Origin: Xestospongia bergquistia
Lineage: Eukaryota; Porifera; Demospongiae; Haplosclerida; Petrosiidae
DNA: 64,000 bases
Assembly (NCBI GenBank): GCA_963965975.1
Contig: OZ014423.1
Location: 3,808,301-3,872,300 of the forward strand
Reading direction: 5' to 3'
Position numbers and translations under genes: made by a program. The notes under the pieces are model-generated. The model worked only from the letters and a program-made list of their open reading frames with translations, made no database searches and was not told the origin of the DNA. Shown here in pieces: positions 12,901 to 23,698 of the stretch (position 1 is the first letter of the stretch; every line of letters starts with the position of its first letter).

Positions 12901-15900
12901 TGATAGTATCTTGATAGTAGAAGTCATTAATAAGAAAAGGACATACTTTTCTAGATTTTTTAATTACTTTCATCACCCTAAATTTCAGTTTTCACCTGCA
13001 TTGTGTCAAACAATAGGCTTCCAGCTTCAGATGGAAGGACAGTGTCATGTGGACAAACCATTTTTCTTATATATATCTTGGTAAGACCATGTTCACTGGA
13101 CCTACTGGGCAACAGTGAATTTGGTCACACCTGGTTTCCTGAAAGAATATTCTACTGTGTAGAAACCTGAAAAATTAAGTAACACAGACTGAATTTTCTG
13201 TAGTAGTATTTCATGTCTCCTTTATATGCCTATCATTAGTATAAATGATTAATTGTATTATATCAATTAATGACTTAGTTCTATGTGACCATGCCTGTCA
13301 CTGACTATCACTCATAGATCTGTTCAGATTAGCCAAAAATTTTATGAAAAATAAATCTAAAGTGTATAAAGAACCTCATTGCTATGCTATTAATATATAA
13401 TTGAAATTCAGTTGATTTCTTGAGTATCATACTTAGAAATATGACAATACACCTTATTTCAAGTGAATAAGTGTTTATTTTGGTTGGTTGCTGCTGCTGC
13501 TTGTGTCATTTATGAGATAACTGTTATTAATGAACGTGGTATATTTGCTCAATAAAATTGAATTTTCTTTATTAGAAACAACAATTGGTCTTTTGCATAG
13601 TGTCACTGCATAGAGTATGAAGTGTGTTAGAGCTATTACTAAATTACGATTTTCTTGCTTCTTTTTTCTTTTGTTCTGATATATGGTGATCGTTTAAGTG
13701 AAAAACTAAGTCTTGATACAAAAATAAATAAATGTGTAAGGAAGAAAATCAAATAGACCTTCAAATATAATTAATTTCTGTGTTACAATTTTCATTACTA
13801 GTGTCATTGTAAAATGGTTGTGCAAAGACACTTAAATCTACAGAAGTAGTAATATTCTATACATTTTGTATAAATATTGAGCCAAAATGTGATGATTCAA
13901 TGCCAAATACATCAAGATGTGAAAAATAATGCTTTAAAAACTACAAAAATATTTAAAATCTTCTATGATTCAATAATTTTTTTATGAAGCAATGTTTACT
14001 TCATTTCATGCTTAGTAAATACTTAATAAATGTTTGACTTATAGTATATTTCATGCTATATAACAAACTACAGTGATAATTTACAACTGTGTTTGATGTA
14101 TTGGTAGTCTTTACTAGTTAAAGAGGTAGTCTTTGATGTGATCTCTATCGTATGTATATGCTTTTTGTCTTAGGATTTATCATGTCTGTCTTCTTGTCAT
14201 TGTAAAATACTCAAACCTTTCTTTTAAAAGGCTCAGTTTTTTTCCTATTGCTATTAAAATTTTATAAGCAAGTCAATCTGTTTTGTCATCATATTATACA
14301 TGAAATATATATTTCATTGCTTATAATGATACCAATATTATTTATAAGTTCTCTATTTCATTTTTAGTTTTGCAATAATCTACTACATTTAGCCTGTCAA
14401 AGTGGCAATGAAGAAACCATAGACTACCTTTTACATAATGTCCAGCTAGATCAAGACCATCTAGTAGCTCTAAACAGTCATCAACGAATGCCATTAGATT
14501 CTATTCCACCATCTAGCAATAACAGATTTCAATTACTGAAATTGTTTCAACCATTTGAACACTGTCACATTAACTACCTCACAGAATCATATTCTAAAAT
14601 ATTTCTCTGTGGAATGACAGAAGCTGGTAAAAGTTCATTGGCTGCTGTTATCTCTTATCGTGCTGATAAGTGGTATCGTGATGATATTGACCCACAAATG
14701 TGTGTTGAAGATGTTGTATTACCAACTGCCGGAATTGAGTACCACAGTGTTCGCAGTTGGGAAATAGGAAATGTTGTAATATTTGATTTCTCTGGGCATG
14801 CAGAATATTACAGTAGCCATGCTGCAGTACTGAAAACTCTCTTATTGAGGTCACCAGCTGTTTTTGCAATTTTAAGTAACCTTACTGATGACGAGGAGAC
14901 AATTAAGAAGGACTTACTTTTCTGGTTTAACTTTGTTGAAAATGTCTGCATGAATTTAATTAGCTCAAGTCAAGTGCTTGTCGTTGGAAGTCACATTGAT
15001 GAAGTCCCCAGTAAAAAAGACTTCCAGCCTTTTATAAATGAAGTAGCACGTCTGGGGGTTCGTTTTCAGAATTACAAAGGGTATTTACCAATGGACTGTC
15101 ATCGACCAGGAGGAAAAGGTGTCAAGGAGTTTATGAAGAAATTAAATGAGAGCTGTGAAGCTGTTGTGGACAAAAATGATAAAATGAGCTACCACTGCCA
15201 TTGTCTAAATTCTTATCTTCAACAGCTTAAGGTAGTTGCTATTAGCCTAGATAACCTATGCTCCAAATTAATGAAACTAAATGAACCTTGTCTTTTGGCT
15301 GATCAATCAACAGTGTTAGAATTTTTGACCATTCTTGGAAGCAAGGGTCTTATCTTGTTTCTTGCTAACACATGGGTCATTATTGACAAAAAGACTCTCT
15401 TAACTGAAGTTAATGGTGTCTTATTCAATAAATGTATTGATCGTGAACGTAAACCAGTTGCCAGTAATACTGGTATAATGCCTGTCTCTACCCTAGATAA
15501 CCTCTTCAAAGACCACAACACCGATATGCTGATTCGTTTCTTAACAAGTCTACAATTTTGTCATCAAATGGACTCTTATGCTGTCTCTAGTATCACTAAC
15601 AATGTACCATCTGATGACTTCCCTATTAGTAAGGATGAGAAGTTTTTATTCTTTCCTGCACTTATTACAGAAGACAAGCCCACTACAATGTTTGAAACGA
15701 CAGATGGATTTGGTTGGTATTTGTGGTGTCCTGATGCACAACAATTTCTCTCCATGAATTTTCTCCATACTCTTCTTCATCATTTAGCCTATACTTGCTG
15801 TCCTACTCCCCCTGATGACACTGATGTTACTTTTAATGCACCAATCAAGGAGTTGGACCGAGTCTGTACCATATGGAAAAATGGTATTTATTGGATAGAG

Positions 15901-18900
15901 GAGAAAAATAATATTGAAGTAATGGTTGAGGTTACTGAAGCCAACCGATGTGTTACAGTTCTTGTGTCTCACAGCAGTTTAATAGAAAGTTATCAACTCC
16001 GTGCATCACTCATCAAAGAAGTTCTCAATCTTAAAAATAAATTATGTCCATGTACTTCAAAACAGTTTGTTATTCCACCTGGTAACATCAAGGATATAGC
16101 GTATAACGAAAAGGGAAATTGTATTGTCTATGCTCTTAGAGAAGTTGCTAAAGGAATCCTAACAAGAGAATCAGTGACTGCTACTAACAAAGAAAAAGTT
16201 GATGTCCAATTAGTTGTTGGTAAAAAGGAACCATACCTCTGTATTGCCCCACTTGTGACCAAAGCTCTCTTTACCAACACCAACAAAGATCTATCACTAC
16301 CAGATCACTATGTCCAACATATAAAAGAAACATGTGGGAAGATCATGTCCCTCTATCCATACCCAAATTTTTCCTACCTCTCTGTAAGGGAACATCTCAA
16401 CAAATTTAGTATTTTTGCTGGACGTAATCCTTTGGTAAGTTTATATTCACACTCTCTAAACTGTATGTCTTTGAAAAAATTTTTTGTCTTCTCTATATAG
16501 ATTATCCCTCCTCCACCAATAAAAGATGAAGTAATACAAAGATTATCAAAACATGTTCAGACAGGAGCAGCAAAAGGTTTAAATTATGTCAGTATTTTCT
16601 TGTATTGACTTAGTTATTATAACAGATTTTAATATTCTTGTTGCCAAACCTGACATAGAGATGTTGTCATCTAATGAAAGAGGTATATCTTCTTGTCAAT
16701 AAAATGTCATGTTTCCAATATTCAGTTTAATTTATTATTTAATTTTCTCATTTTATGGTTACTACTTTTATAATTTCATTACTCTCATTAATTGTTATAT
16801 ATTGTTTTATTACAGGTAGTAATCAGGAGACAATGTTAGCAAAGGATAGTAACAAAACATTTGAATTTAGTCATTTCCCTAAATTATGTATGTTAGGCAA
16901 GTTTATAAGATGGTTCTTTATCTTATTGTACTTTTAGCTGAAAGGCCTACAAGACGAGAAGTTTTAAAGGAACTAACTTTTATCAATTTTCAATGGCGTG
17001 ACATTGGTAATGGTCTTGGAGTCAGTTACAATTATCTTCAAGGTTTGGCTGAATGCAATGATTCAAATCAAAGAAGACTTGATCACGTTATTGAGAACTG
17101 GTTTAACATGAATGGTCAAGGTGAAGGTGCTCCTGTCACCTGGAACACAATCTTGGATGCTGTAAAGGAACCACCTGTTCAGAACATAAATCGAGCTATG
17201 AGGATATATGAGTACTTGAAAGCAAAAAGCTCTGTACAACAGGATACTCAAAGTAAGTGGTTGATATGATCTTTAGTTGCTAGAATTATATAGACTGCTT
17301 GCATAATAATTCAATGGTCACTACATGTTGGCAGTATTGGAGTTTTGTCATTATAATTGTCACTTTGCTCTACTCAATATTATATAGAATATGCTAAGGA
17401 ATCAAGTGCTACTAATTCAAGTGAATTCAATATCACTGACAGTTTGTCAATGGAGCATCAAGTATGATTTATCCTCTTAAATAGTTGATTGTATTAATTG
17501 TAGTTAATCACAAATTCAGTTCATACTAGGAGATATACTTAATTCAAGCTGCCTCACCATGTTATATAATGACTATAGTAAGAATATTACTGATGATTTA
17601 TAGCTAAGACAGTAATATATTCCAACAGAGCTTTAACACAGTAAAGTTCAAAGCAATATAAATCATGGAGCCTATACTTGATAATAGCCAAGCTCACTAG
17701 TAGCAATTCAATACTAACTCAGTATTTCCTCTTATCAGTAGCATAAATAGCTTCTGTCAGTAATTAGGAACTTAAGATCATTTGCTGTTGGTCAACTGTA
17801 TCCAACCTTATGTTCAGGCTTAATGTTAGAAAAGGTATCTGGTATATTCACAGGCAAGATTAGAGATTTCAGTCAATATGTGATTTGTTCGAAAAATGCA
17901 AGAAGTAATTAAACAAGTGGACATCTCAACATGACGCAAAGTCAACTGAGCAGTCATGTCACTAATATGTAGCCACATTCATGAGGTGTTCTTTGTGTTG
18001 TGGGTTCTGAGAAGCATTTTTAGCCTTACATAGACAAATTAATAGTTTCACTAAATAACAATGATTACTACTCACAATGACATTGTAATTCCTTACCTAT
18101 AGGTGTAATAATAATATAAATAATAGTTACATTATCAATCTTGTTTATTGTAGAAATAAAATAATTTATATCTTTACACCTCACATGTCATCACTTATAT
18201 CCTGTATCCAATAGCAACATTCTACTAATGAACTATCAAGTGAACACAAAGCAGAGACTCTCACTAGTGATACTACACAACAAGGTAATATAAGATATCT
18301 AAATAATAAACACTATATATAATGTATGTGATGATTTCAATTGTGTTTGTATACAATTGTTTTACAGTCTATGTTGTTATATTTGACATTAATAGTATAT
18401 GTATGTTGATACATAGACTATTTATAGTTGCATTTGATTGTTGATATCATGAGAAATTAATATATATTAAATCACTACTTCTACATTGTTTACTATCTGT
18501 TCTTTAATTCAGTTACATTTCCTTTTTTTGTTACATTCTGTATGCACTTGTGATCCATCAGAAATATTTCTGGATTATTTTGCTGATATTTGTGATGCCA
18601 TTGAAGTTAAACCTCTTTCCATTGTAAACTGGCTTGTTACTGCTAGATTGATATCACCAAATTTTAAAGATGATGTACAAAGTATGAGTGGTGATAATTA
18701 TGACAAAGCAGACAAAGTAGTTAATGAACTACAACGACAGGTTAAGGAAAAAGGAATTGATTTTTTAAAGGCTATCTGTGTTTTTCTTCTGAGCCAAAAC
18801 CATACATTAAAAAACATTGGCATAAGAATGAAAAGTCAACTAGAAAGTGAGACATTTTATTATACAATATTACAATTATATTAGAAAATAAATATTGTAT

Positions 18901-21900
18901 AAATGAGTCTTTATTTATGTTATAATTGAGTAATCTACTGTATACAATAAATGTATTTATTTTTATGTATTATAGGCTAAATCCACCTACTTAGTATCTA
19001 GTCCTCTACATGCTTCAAAGTGAAAGTGTTATCAATGGCAATAACATAAATTTACACCACTTACCACATGACAGCATGTGTCAACTCACAAATAACTAAT
19101 TACAAGTTGCCTTAGCCACATTAAGGAGAAAGAGTGTGCAAATCCCATTCTATAGTATTAGAAAGACTAGCTTGTGATCATATTTGCAAGTTTAACAATT
19201 ATGTATGCGATTAAATTGCTAGGGGTATAATTAAAAATTTCCTTACATGGTCATTGTCAACGTAATTGCTGGAAGAAATATTTGTGTGAATTTTGTCCAT
19301 GTAGAACTAGTTGACACATAAAACATGCAGGTATGGGCACAAACAGCTTGCAGGCATGGGCAATCTATAATTTTTTTTAGCCAAATGGTTTATAATAGCA
19401 AATTCTTAATGGTATATTTTTGCTTTTAGCAAGTAGCTGTCTTGCACGCTATAGAGATTATTTTGTAATTGTGATATGAAAAATCACAAAATGTGATAAT
19501 ATATATATAAGCAGTTAGTTTGCATGCATGTGAAGTGCCTCTGATCATCTTTGTTTGGTCTGAGTGTACATATGATTCACACAATTATCAAACACTCTCA
19601 AATAACAAGCACTAGTCATTGCAGACATGCAAGGTCCTTAACTTCAACTACTCAAATTACAGGGTAAGGCTTGGAGATAGGCTTTCTAGTAAATGTGGTG
19701 ATGGATAATTCTGACTTAATGTTGATTTACCTTCTGTCTGAATTATTTTTGATGGCACAGTACATGTATGTACTTTGTATGTTCATGTCTGACAGTCCTT
19801 TATATTATATATTTGATAACTGCTATCAAATTTATAGATGAATAACATAAATCAATCACTTACTTTTTACACTTCATGCAAAGTAATATGTTTGACTTCA
19901 AGTAATCTCATTAGTTAGATACTGGTAACTAGTTTTAAGTTACCTCATTTCTTCGAAGTACCTCATTAGCTTTCTTATCTCCAATGAAGCTATCTGTGTA
20001 GTATCTTGATAAATTGATTATAGTTTATAAATATAGTTGGAAGCTATTGACTAAATTTGAAGATTGTTATTACAATAAGTCATTGCCTACATACTTGACT
20101 TTATATATAGTGACTATTATTGAGACTATAATTTCTTTATAGTTTCCTTGACTCTAATCTATTATTAATTGATATTGTACATTATATGAACTGTGTAAAT
20201 AGTCAGGTCTGATCATGTTGCTAATGTTATTGTAGCTGTATACATTATCTTTTATCCTTTTAATTTGGTATATTATTAGTTACAGGAAGAGTGATGAAAG
20301 AAAGTGAAACTAAAGATCTTTTGCTGGAAAATTTGCAACTAGTAAAGGAACAATCAACTCAACTCAAAGAAGGTATTATTGGTAATCTTATTATGATATA
20401 TGTTGTTGTTATTAAATAATCACTGTGACTATATGTGTAATTATTATTACACAGGTCTATTTAAAGGAATGGTAATAGTAGGAAAGAACTATTCCAGTTT
20501 TAGTGCTGCTGAAGATCAACAGTTATCTGTTGATGAATGTGGGCTAAAAATTTTAATACCTGCACAAGTTATCACACCAGTAGATGCTTCATATGAAATT
20601 ATTGCTAATGGATTGTGGGGTGACAAATTTGAATTTCCTGAAAATACCATACTTATCAGTGGAGTGTGTTATATATCAGTATCTAGTTCATCTCAGCTCA
20701 ATAAACCAGTTACAATTCAACTAGAACATTGTGCTAATATTACAGATGAGAAACAAGCAGAATATCTCAGTTTTGTTGTTGCTAAATCTGGTCCACCCTT
20801 CAAGTTTGATTATCTACCAGGAGGATCATTTTGTCCTGGTTCACGATATGGCATTATACATGTCAAAGAATTTTCGTTCCTAGCTATAATAGCACTTTGT
20901 GCTGCAGTTAGTGGTGCCACGTTTGGTCTAGGAGAAGTAGCTCTAGGAGGTGCAGTTGGGAGTGCTATTGGATATCATTATGCAACTAGTAAGTATATAC
21001 TGATCACTTATACATGTATGGGATAAAATGTTTAGAGCAGTGCTGTTGAGTCAGTAATTGTATGTTTTGTGTTATAAAGTAAATCTTGAATTAAAACCCA
21101 ACATAATAATTATACGCAATAACTACTTTATACAGATACAGAAGTTCCTAACTGCAACTATCGAGCTTATATTTTCTACAAAGTAGAGAATAGGGAAACC
21201 TGGAACATGCGATTCACAGTTGTTCAAGATACCATATATTCTTATGTAATAATGTTCAATGCTTTAAATAATTATTTTAATCATTAATTTCTCTTATATA
21301 GGTAATTCTAAAACTAACGTCTAATTTTGGTGACGAAGAAGATAGCTTTCGATTTTGTTTTGCTACTAAGGTATCTTTATCACCAGAACAGGGTGATAGA
21401 GAAGAGAGTTTAAAGTTATTAGGATTCCCTGATGAAGCAGTTCAGGGATGGGAAATGACACATCTACATAGACCACTAGTAGTAAGTGATATGTATTTTG
21501 TGAGTGAGTGCATGTGTGGGAGGGGGGATGTGGTATTGATGAAAAATATATGTAAGCTACATGTACTTTAAGTTGTCTATTTTTACATTTTAATTGTTCC
21601 AATATAGATTAACAGGAAAGATGCAGATGACTTTAATCAGTCATGGATTCTTAATCCTCCCAATATTCCTGTGAAAATATCTGCTAATCCTAGAAGGAGT
21701 GATTTCAGAAATAATCTTAAACATCCTATCACAATTGAAGGTATTAAAGTTACTGATAGTCCAACATCATCTGACAATAGGCCTCAAATTGTGATTACTA
21801 GATCACTGGCCAGTAATTTACAAAGTAAGTGTTTGTGTAGCAATTCTATTTGTAGTATCCCAATTATATATAACTTTATTCTGAGCATTCCTAATAATGT

Positions 21901-23698
21901 CATTAGAGATATTATTTTTAAGCTAAGTGCCCAAGCACAAGTCAATTTATTGTGGTTGTTAATATTCTCAATTCTAAGCGAGATTATATATTATATATAT
22001 ACCTTTAGTACATCCAGTAATGTTTGTGTTATATAAGTTTTGTAGGTTATTGTAATAACAAATATATGTCTAAAGGTCCACACTTATAATATACACAAAT
22101 GACAGCTAAAGAACTCATCAAGGCTTTAGAAATGAATTTAAAGCTAATGAATTTTATTCCAATTTATGATAAGTATGCCTTCATTCAGTGATACACTTAT
22201 TAATAATATTCAGTGTGCATTACAAGTGAATGATGAAAAATCTCAAGGGGTATAGGAGGAAGGGTGATAGACAAAAAAAGATTCTAGCTTGTCAGATATG
22301 TCATGATTCAAATGTCCAATCACATAAGACAGTGGTCAAGAAAATGCAAACATAAGTACAGTTTTATTCAGTAGAGTAGATTTGCCCATCAAAATGAAGG
22401 GCTAGTTCAACTTTTTTTATAGGAGAGAGTTTCTTAGCAACACCTTATGTATAAGAATTTGACCAAGACTCCCATATATTGCTCAACAGGACACTTCTGT
22501 TTAAGCCATAACTACCTTGTTCATAATGATCATACAGATGTATATAGTATTAGAAACTCATGTACATGCACATTGTAGGCTTACTTATATGAAAAAGTGC
22601 ATTTTGTTGTAGAAGCCCCTTTACAAAAGAAAGGGTTGTATCTTGTATGCTTTCCAAGATACAAGAATGTTGTCCATTTGTTGAGAATTAGAGATTATTT
22701 TCTAAGAAATTAAGTCATTACTACACCTCCTTTTTATATTAACAAGTCATTAACACAATTAATGAAGTCTGTTTAACATTCTACCATATTCATTGAAGAG
22801 GTGTGGTATAGTAACTATTACAAATGTGTATAAATGACCCTTATCCTACTAACCTTTTGATTTTATAACAATATGCTCAATTGATACACATTTCAGAAAT
22901 TACCTTAAGTATAGAGAATTCTCTTAATATACAATGCTTATCACAAAACACAGATTCTAGCGAACATTATGCAATCTGATGACTAATTACATCTGATATA
23001 GATATAGCAGTTGACAGTCTGGTTTGTTGACTATCAAACCAATAATGATTTTTGAAAATGTTTTTATGGAGGTATAAACATTTGTGTGACTACTTAATCT
23101 TTGAATACTTGAAGCTTCAACCTAATTTTCTTTCAGCAATGTATAGCTATATCATATAAAATAAATCTAAATGTACAAACTTCCTGTTCATAGACACCAC
23201 TAACTGTGAATATTGTGTTTGTATTTTGGTATTTTGTATTTGGAATTATTGGCAGTTATTTTGAACAGTTTGACTTGTTAAGTCATTTATACATGTGTTA
23301 ATATCAATAACTTGATTACAATAATTATTATATTGTTTAACAAAGAAAATCATTTTCTTAAATCTATACTAAATTATATATTTTTCCATTTCATAATAAC
23401 AGGTAATATGGTTGAAGGAGGTGTACATGTATCTACTTTAGATGATCTCTTGGATCAACAACCTACAATTCAAGAAATAATTACATATGCTGAAACTGCA
23501 AAGTGGAATAGGTTGGGTGTGACACTAGAACTGAACAGTGAGGCACTAGCTGGATGTCATGACTGTACCAGTATGTATCAGTTATGGATAGAGGAGAAAG
23601 CTGAAAGAGCAACAAGGAGGAGTTTATTAGATACTTTAAGAGATATTGGACAGAATAATGTAGCAAGAAAGTATGAAGAATATTTAAAACAACAGTAA
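6878..23698 (+). CDS. Gene A: ANK-ROC-COR-Death-CARD-ZU5-Death scaffold protein (multi-exon, 5' end not found)
   Basis: I joined these exons: 6878-6976, 8295-8393, 8489-8590, 10721-10819, 12586-12687, 14368-16434, 16501-16576, 16626-16682, 16816-16887, 16938-17252, 17388-17461, 18215-18284, 18562-18846, 20286-20372, 20455-20988, 21136-21245, 21302-21481, 21608-21824, 23403-23698. All have AG acceptors and GT donors, and the phases agree from end to end, giving about 1,646 residues before TAA at 23696-23698. From 14368 onward the sum is 4,440 bp, exactly 1,480 codons. Domain order is ankyrin repeats, ROC GTPase, COR, Death, CARD-like, coiled coil, ZU5, an unassigned tail, Death. ANK-ROC-COR-Death is the order in DAPK1 without the kinase, and ZU5 plus Death is the UNC5/PIDD pairing. 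The likely role is a cytoplasmic GTP-regulated adaptor in death or immune signalling (inference). No start codon or promoter was identified. The three most upstream ankyrin exons are the least certain members. Confidence 0.8.
8295..8393 (+). CDS. Gene A ankyrin-repeat exon 2
   Basis: A 99-bp exon in phase 0 with acceptor ttgcatag and donor gtaagt. It codes WGHSPLHKAYWKSHHNILKL and onward to DLDQVRN, the TPLH-type start and LLL helix of one ankyrin repeat. It is separated from the next exon by a 95-bp intron. Confidence 0.65.
8489..8590 (+). CDS. Gene A ankyrin-repeat exon 3 (donor uncertain)
   Basis: The acceptor tttaacag is followed by an open frame coding DILLLTSAESGDIHNVNVAL, then ESGANVNVRHN, a repeat with the GD..NV..AL.SGA.VN pattern that often begins ankyrin arrays. 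The 3' boundary is weak: the best phase-0 donor is gttagc at 8591, a poor match to consensus, so the exon could be a decaying one or end elsewhere. Confidence 0.45.
10721..10819 (+). CDS. Gene A ankyrin-repeat exon 4
   Basis: A 99-bp phase-0 exon after acceptor ttctctag, coding DHWTALHYASREGHTEIVRL and onward to KADPNICDR, a well-formed ankyrin repeat. The donor gtttgc resembles that of the paralogous exon at 6878. Both exon and upstream intron are duplicated relative to 6.7-7.0 kb. Confidence 0.8.
12586..12687 (+). CDS. Gene A ankyrin-repeat exon 5
   Basis: A 102-bp phase-0 exon (acceptor tctctag, donor gtaagt) coding DRRTPAHNAAQRGHIAALKL and onward to NINAKDF, one 34-residue ankyrin repeat of the TPAH subtype. 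The penultimate repeats of gene B (28466-28567 and 31714-31815, minus) are of the same subtype, so repeat order before the GTPase is conserved between the two genes. Confidence 0.85.
12688..14367. other. Long intron of gene A before the ROC-COR exon
   Basis: 1.68 kb bounded by gtaagt and tttttag. The open frame at 12872-13084 shows no domain and is probably chance. Nothing else was seen. Confidence 0.6.
14368..16434 (+). CDS. Gene A exon 6: last ankyrin repeat, ROC GTPase and COR domain
   Basis: A 2,067-bp exon (689 codons, phase 0) from acceptor atttttag to donor gtaagt. It opens with an ankyrin repeat (NNLLHLACQSGNEETIDYLL). Counting from the in-frame Met at 14488, the ROC GTPase shows a P-loop GMTEAGKSS at 42-50, a switch-I TAGIE at 80-84, DFSGH (DxxG) at 100-104 and VVGSHIDE (the ROCO form of NKxD) at 165-172. 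After it comes a COR-like region of about 400 residues containing LTILGSKGLILFLANTWVII. Reading through the intron would stop at the TAG of the next acceptor. All nucleotide-binding motifs look intact. The Met at 14488 is unlikely to be the true start because the frame is open to the acceptor and codes an ankyrin repeat. Confidence 0.88.
16501..16887 (+). CDS. Gene A exons 7-9: linker between COR and Death domain
   Basis: Three small exons, 16501-16576, 16626-16682 and 16816-16887, linked in phases 0-1-1-1. They code a proline-rich start (IIPPPPIKDEVIQRLSKHVQ), then DFNILVAKPDIEMLSSNER, then a Ser/Asn-rich linker. Introns are 49 and 133 bp. The inverted copy in gene B retains recognisable versions of the first two but not the third. 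No domain is recognised. Confidence 0.7.
16938..17252 (+). CDS. Gene A exon 10: Death domain 1
   Basis: A 315-bp exon (acceptor acttttag, donor gtaagt). The coded segment has the Death-domain pattern: FQWRDIGNGLGVSYNYLQGL, then a helix ending in RLDHVIENWF, then VTWNTILDAVKE and an INRAMRIYEYL helix. The W..+G..LG core, the central W and the paired TW..+L..A+ helices are the usual hallmarks. Its position after ROC-COR matches DAPK1. It probably mediates homotypic binding (inference). Confidence 0.82.
17388..18284 (+). CDS. Gene A exons 11-12: Ser/Thr-rich linker
   Basis: Two exons, 17388-17461 and 18215-18284, joined in phase 0, coding low-complexity polar sequence (KESSATNSSEFNITDSLSME and QHSTNELSSEHKAETLTSDT). 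They connect the first Death domain to the CARD-like domain. The 753-bp intron between them shows no other coding feature. Confidence 0.65.
18562..18846 (+). CDS. Gene A exon 13: CARD-like helical domain
   Basis: A 285-bp exon whose start is fixed by phase: acceptor gatccatcag continues the frame from 18284, while the nearer acceptor at 18512 does not. The 95 residues fit a Death-fold six-helix bundle of CARD type: an opening helix IFLDYFADICDAIE, then NWLVTARLISPNFKDDVQSM, a DKADKVVNELQRQVKEKG helix, then FLKAICVFLLSQNHTLKNIG. The L.....LIS..+.D.+ step and the (D)KA..+++.L helix are typical of CARDs. A DED or another Death-fold member is the alternative. If the donor at 18847 is not used, the frame ends at about 18884, which would give a short isoform. 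Confidence 0.62.
20286..20372 (+). CDS. Gene A exon 14: short coiled-coil segment
   Basis: An 87-bp exon in phase 1/1 (acceptor gttacag, donor gtatta). It codes RVMKESETKDLLLENLQLVK, then EQSTQLKE, with leucines at heptad-like spacing and charged residues between, consistent with a short coiled coil before ZU5. The upstream intron (18847-20285) is 1.4 kb with nothing recognised inside. Confidence 0.65.
20455..20988 (+). CDS. Gene A exon 15: ZU5 domain plus glycine-rich hydrophobic segment
   Basis: A 534-bp exon (acceptor ttacacag, donor gtaagt) coding 178 residues. Residues about 20-145 fit a ZU5 beta-sandwich: the hydrophobic LSVDECGLKILIPAQVI strand, FPENTILISGVCYISVSSSS, and the PVTIQLEHCANI strand. 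The domain closes with HVKEFSFLAI. In PIDD and FIIND proteins the equivalent strand carries the HFS autocleavage site; here the triad reads EFS, so self-cleavage is doubtful. Residues 143-176 are a hydrophobic, Gly/Ala-rich run (AAVSGATFGLG, then GGAVGSAIG) resembling a glycine zipper. It could be a membrane-contacting or packing segment. Confidence 0.75.
21136..21824 (+). CDS. Gene A exons 16-18: unassigned domain after ZU5
   Basis: Exons 21136-21245, 21302-21481 and 21608-21824 join in phases 1-0-0-1 and code about 169 residues. The first has mixed beta-type sequence (CNYRAYIFYKVENRETWNMR), the second includes SNFGDEEDSFRFCFATKV and ends GWEMTHLHRPLV, the third is INRKDADDFNQSWILNPPN, then a polar stretch. 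In UNC5/PIDD proteins a UPA domain sits between ZU5 and Death. This segment has the right place and size but I do not recognise UPA hallmarks, so the assignment is open. Confidence 0.7.
21825..23402. other. Intron of gene A before the terminal Death exon
   Basis: 1.58 kb bounded by gtaagt and aataacag; no exon or repeat was recognised in it. Confidence 0.6.
23403..23698 (+). CDS. Gene A exon 19: C-terminal Death domain and stop
   Basis: The terminal exon follows acceptor aataacag and ends with TAA at 23696-23698. It codes STLDDLLDQQPTIQEIITYA, then AKWNRLGVTLELNSEALAGC, MYQLWIEEKAERATRRSLLD and a NVARKYEEYLKQQ end. The W..LG..L.L....L core, the central W and the LL..L..I....+A..YE.YL final helices are Death-domain features, the same terminal position as in UNC5 and PIDD. 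The upstream intron is 1.58 kb. Confidence 0.82.

Noticed and set aside
14648..15972. Minus-strand open frames opposite the ROC-COR exon
   Set aside because: They lie antisense to a long, domain-bearing plus-strand exon and show no domain of their own.
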